Assembly (NCBI GenBank): GCA_000226015.1
Contig: JH154797.1
Location: forward strand, 76,400 to 140,399
Length of the DNA: 64,000 bases
Source of the DNA: Mnemiopsis leidyi
Lineage: Eukaryota > Ctenophora > Tentaculata > Lobata > Bolinopsidae
Direction: 5' to 3'
The notes under the pieces were generated by a model. That model did not search any database and was not told where the DNA came from. It saw nothing but the letters and a program-made list of their open reading frames with translations. Shown piece by piece: positions 63,541 to 64,000 of the stretch. Position 1 is the first letter of the stretch. Every line of letters begins with the position of its first letter. The position numbers were made by a program, and so were the translations under genes.

Positions 63541-64000
63541 ACTACGCTTATTCTAATATGGTTTGGCAAAATTTCGGAGAAAGTCTTTCAATATCATCAT
63601 GCAGAAAAAGAGTAAAAGAATAATATCAACCAAGGTCTGCAAAACCGTACGTAACAATAATTAGTCAATCTATGGGTGTTCACTGTTCACCACCTAAGAC
63701 GTTTAGTTTTTATACTTTTTAACTTTACCGAAGGCCGGTAACTGCATGTTAGCGGTCAGTCTAGTGACTGCTACAGTGTGTACGTGCGCACAAGTTTTAA
63801 TTATCATGCTAAAATATACATGAATATAGACATGAATATACTCGTTTATACGGCTACACTGAACAATTAATTGTAGATTAAGTAGACGTTATTTAGTAGA
63901 CACAGAGAGGTAAACCTATACTCTTTACCTCTTTTTAAACTTCTTTTGAAATATCCTAGTGACTAAGTTACCTAGTAACCGATACACTCACCCACTAAGC
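63541..64000. other. Window end, probably intron of the preceding gene
   Basis: AT-rich DNA with no convincing exon. If the gene at 59.8 kb continues, this is intronic. Confidence 0.4.

Noticed and set aside
1-64000. CRISPR arrays, operons or bacterial genes
   Set aside because: The spliced introns, GPCRs and signal-peptide genes show an animal genome. The tandem repeats lack regular unique spacers.

Overview
This window looks like genomic DNA of a ctenophore (comb jelly). The sequence is AT-rich animal DNA with short spliced exons and GT..AG introns. The strongest clue is a three-exon gene on the minus strand at 14677-15328. It encodes a 70-residue secreted precursor that ends ...GGNPWGRK, the layout of the NPWamide neuropeptides known from ctenophores. 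The assignment rests on recalled family knowledge, not on a database search.

Layout. 802-2217 (+) is an intronless seven-transmembrane receptor with a long secreted N-terminus. 2505-3000 is the dead 3' end of a LINE. 3494-4403 is a non-autonomous fold-back DNA transposon with 23-bp terminal inverted repeats and a perfect 8-bp target-site duplication. 7152-13196 (+) holds three tandem two-exon paralogues for secreted SOUL/HEBP-type haem-binding-like proteins with a cysteine-rich N-terminal module. 14677-15328 (-) is the NPWamide precursor. 15.3-31.2 kb is gene-poor. 31258-34482 (-) is a seven-exon class A GPCR of 384 residues, whose exon structure was rebuilt here with consistent phases. 34.5-59.8 kb is again gene-poor, with minisatellites, short direct duplications, two matching promoter-like modules (44447-44589 and 49382-49514) and possible decayed retroelement sequence. 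59832-63131 (+) is the visible part of a multi-exon extracellular protein with Ig-like features that continues past what can be traced.

The most unusual pattern concerns introns. In four introns of three genes (NPWamide precursor intron 1, GPCR intron 3, and the last two introns of the gene at 59.8 kb) a tandem repeat starts at or spans the 5' splice site. Extra donor-like GTAAGT or GTATGG copies therefore lie just inside the intron. In the three cases where the repeat contains exon sequence, reading past the true donor meets a stop at once or within about ten codons. The second pattern is a composite module, GTCACGT, then an RFX-type X-box, then GTCACGTGAC, then TATAAAG, found twice on the same strand 5 kb apart.

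Functionally the readable genes are cell-surface or secreted: two orphan 7TM receptors, one neuropeptide precursor, three secreted SOUL-domain proteins and one large extracellular protein. The peptide gene and the 384-residue receptor are 16 kb apart, but nothing in the sequence shows that they are ligand and receptor.
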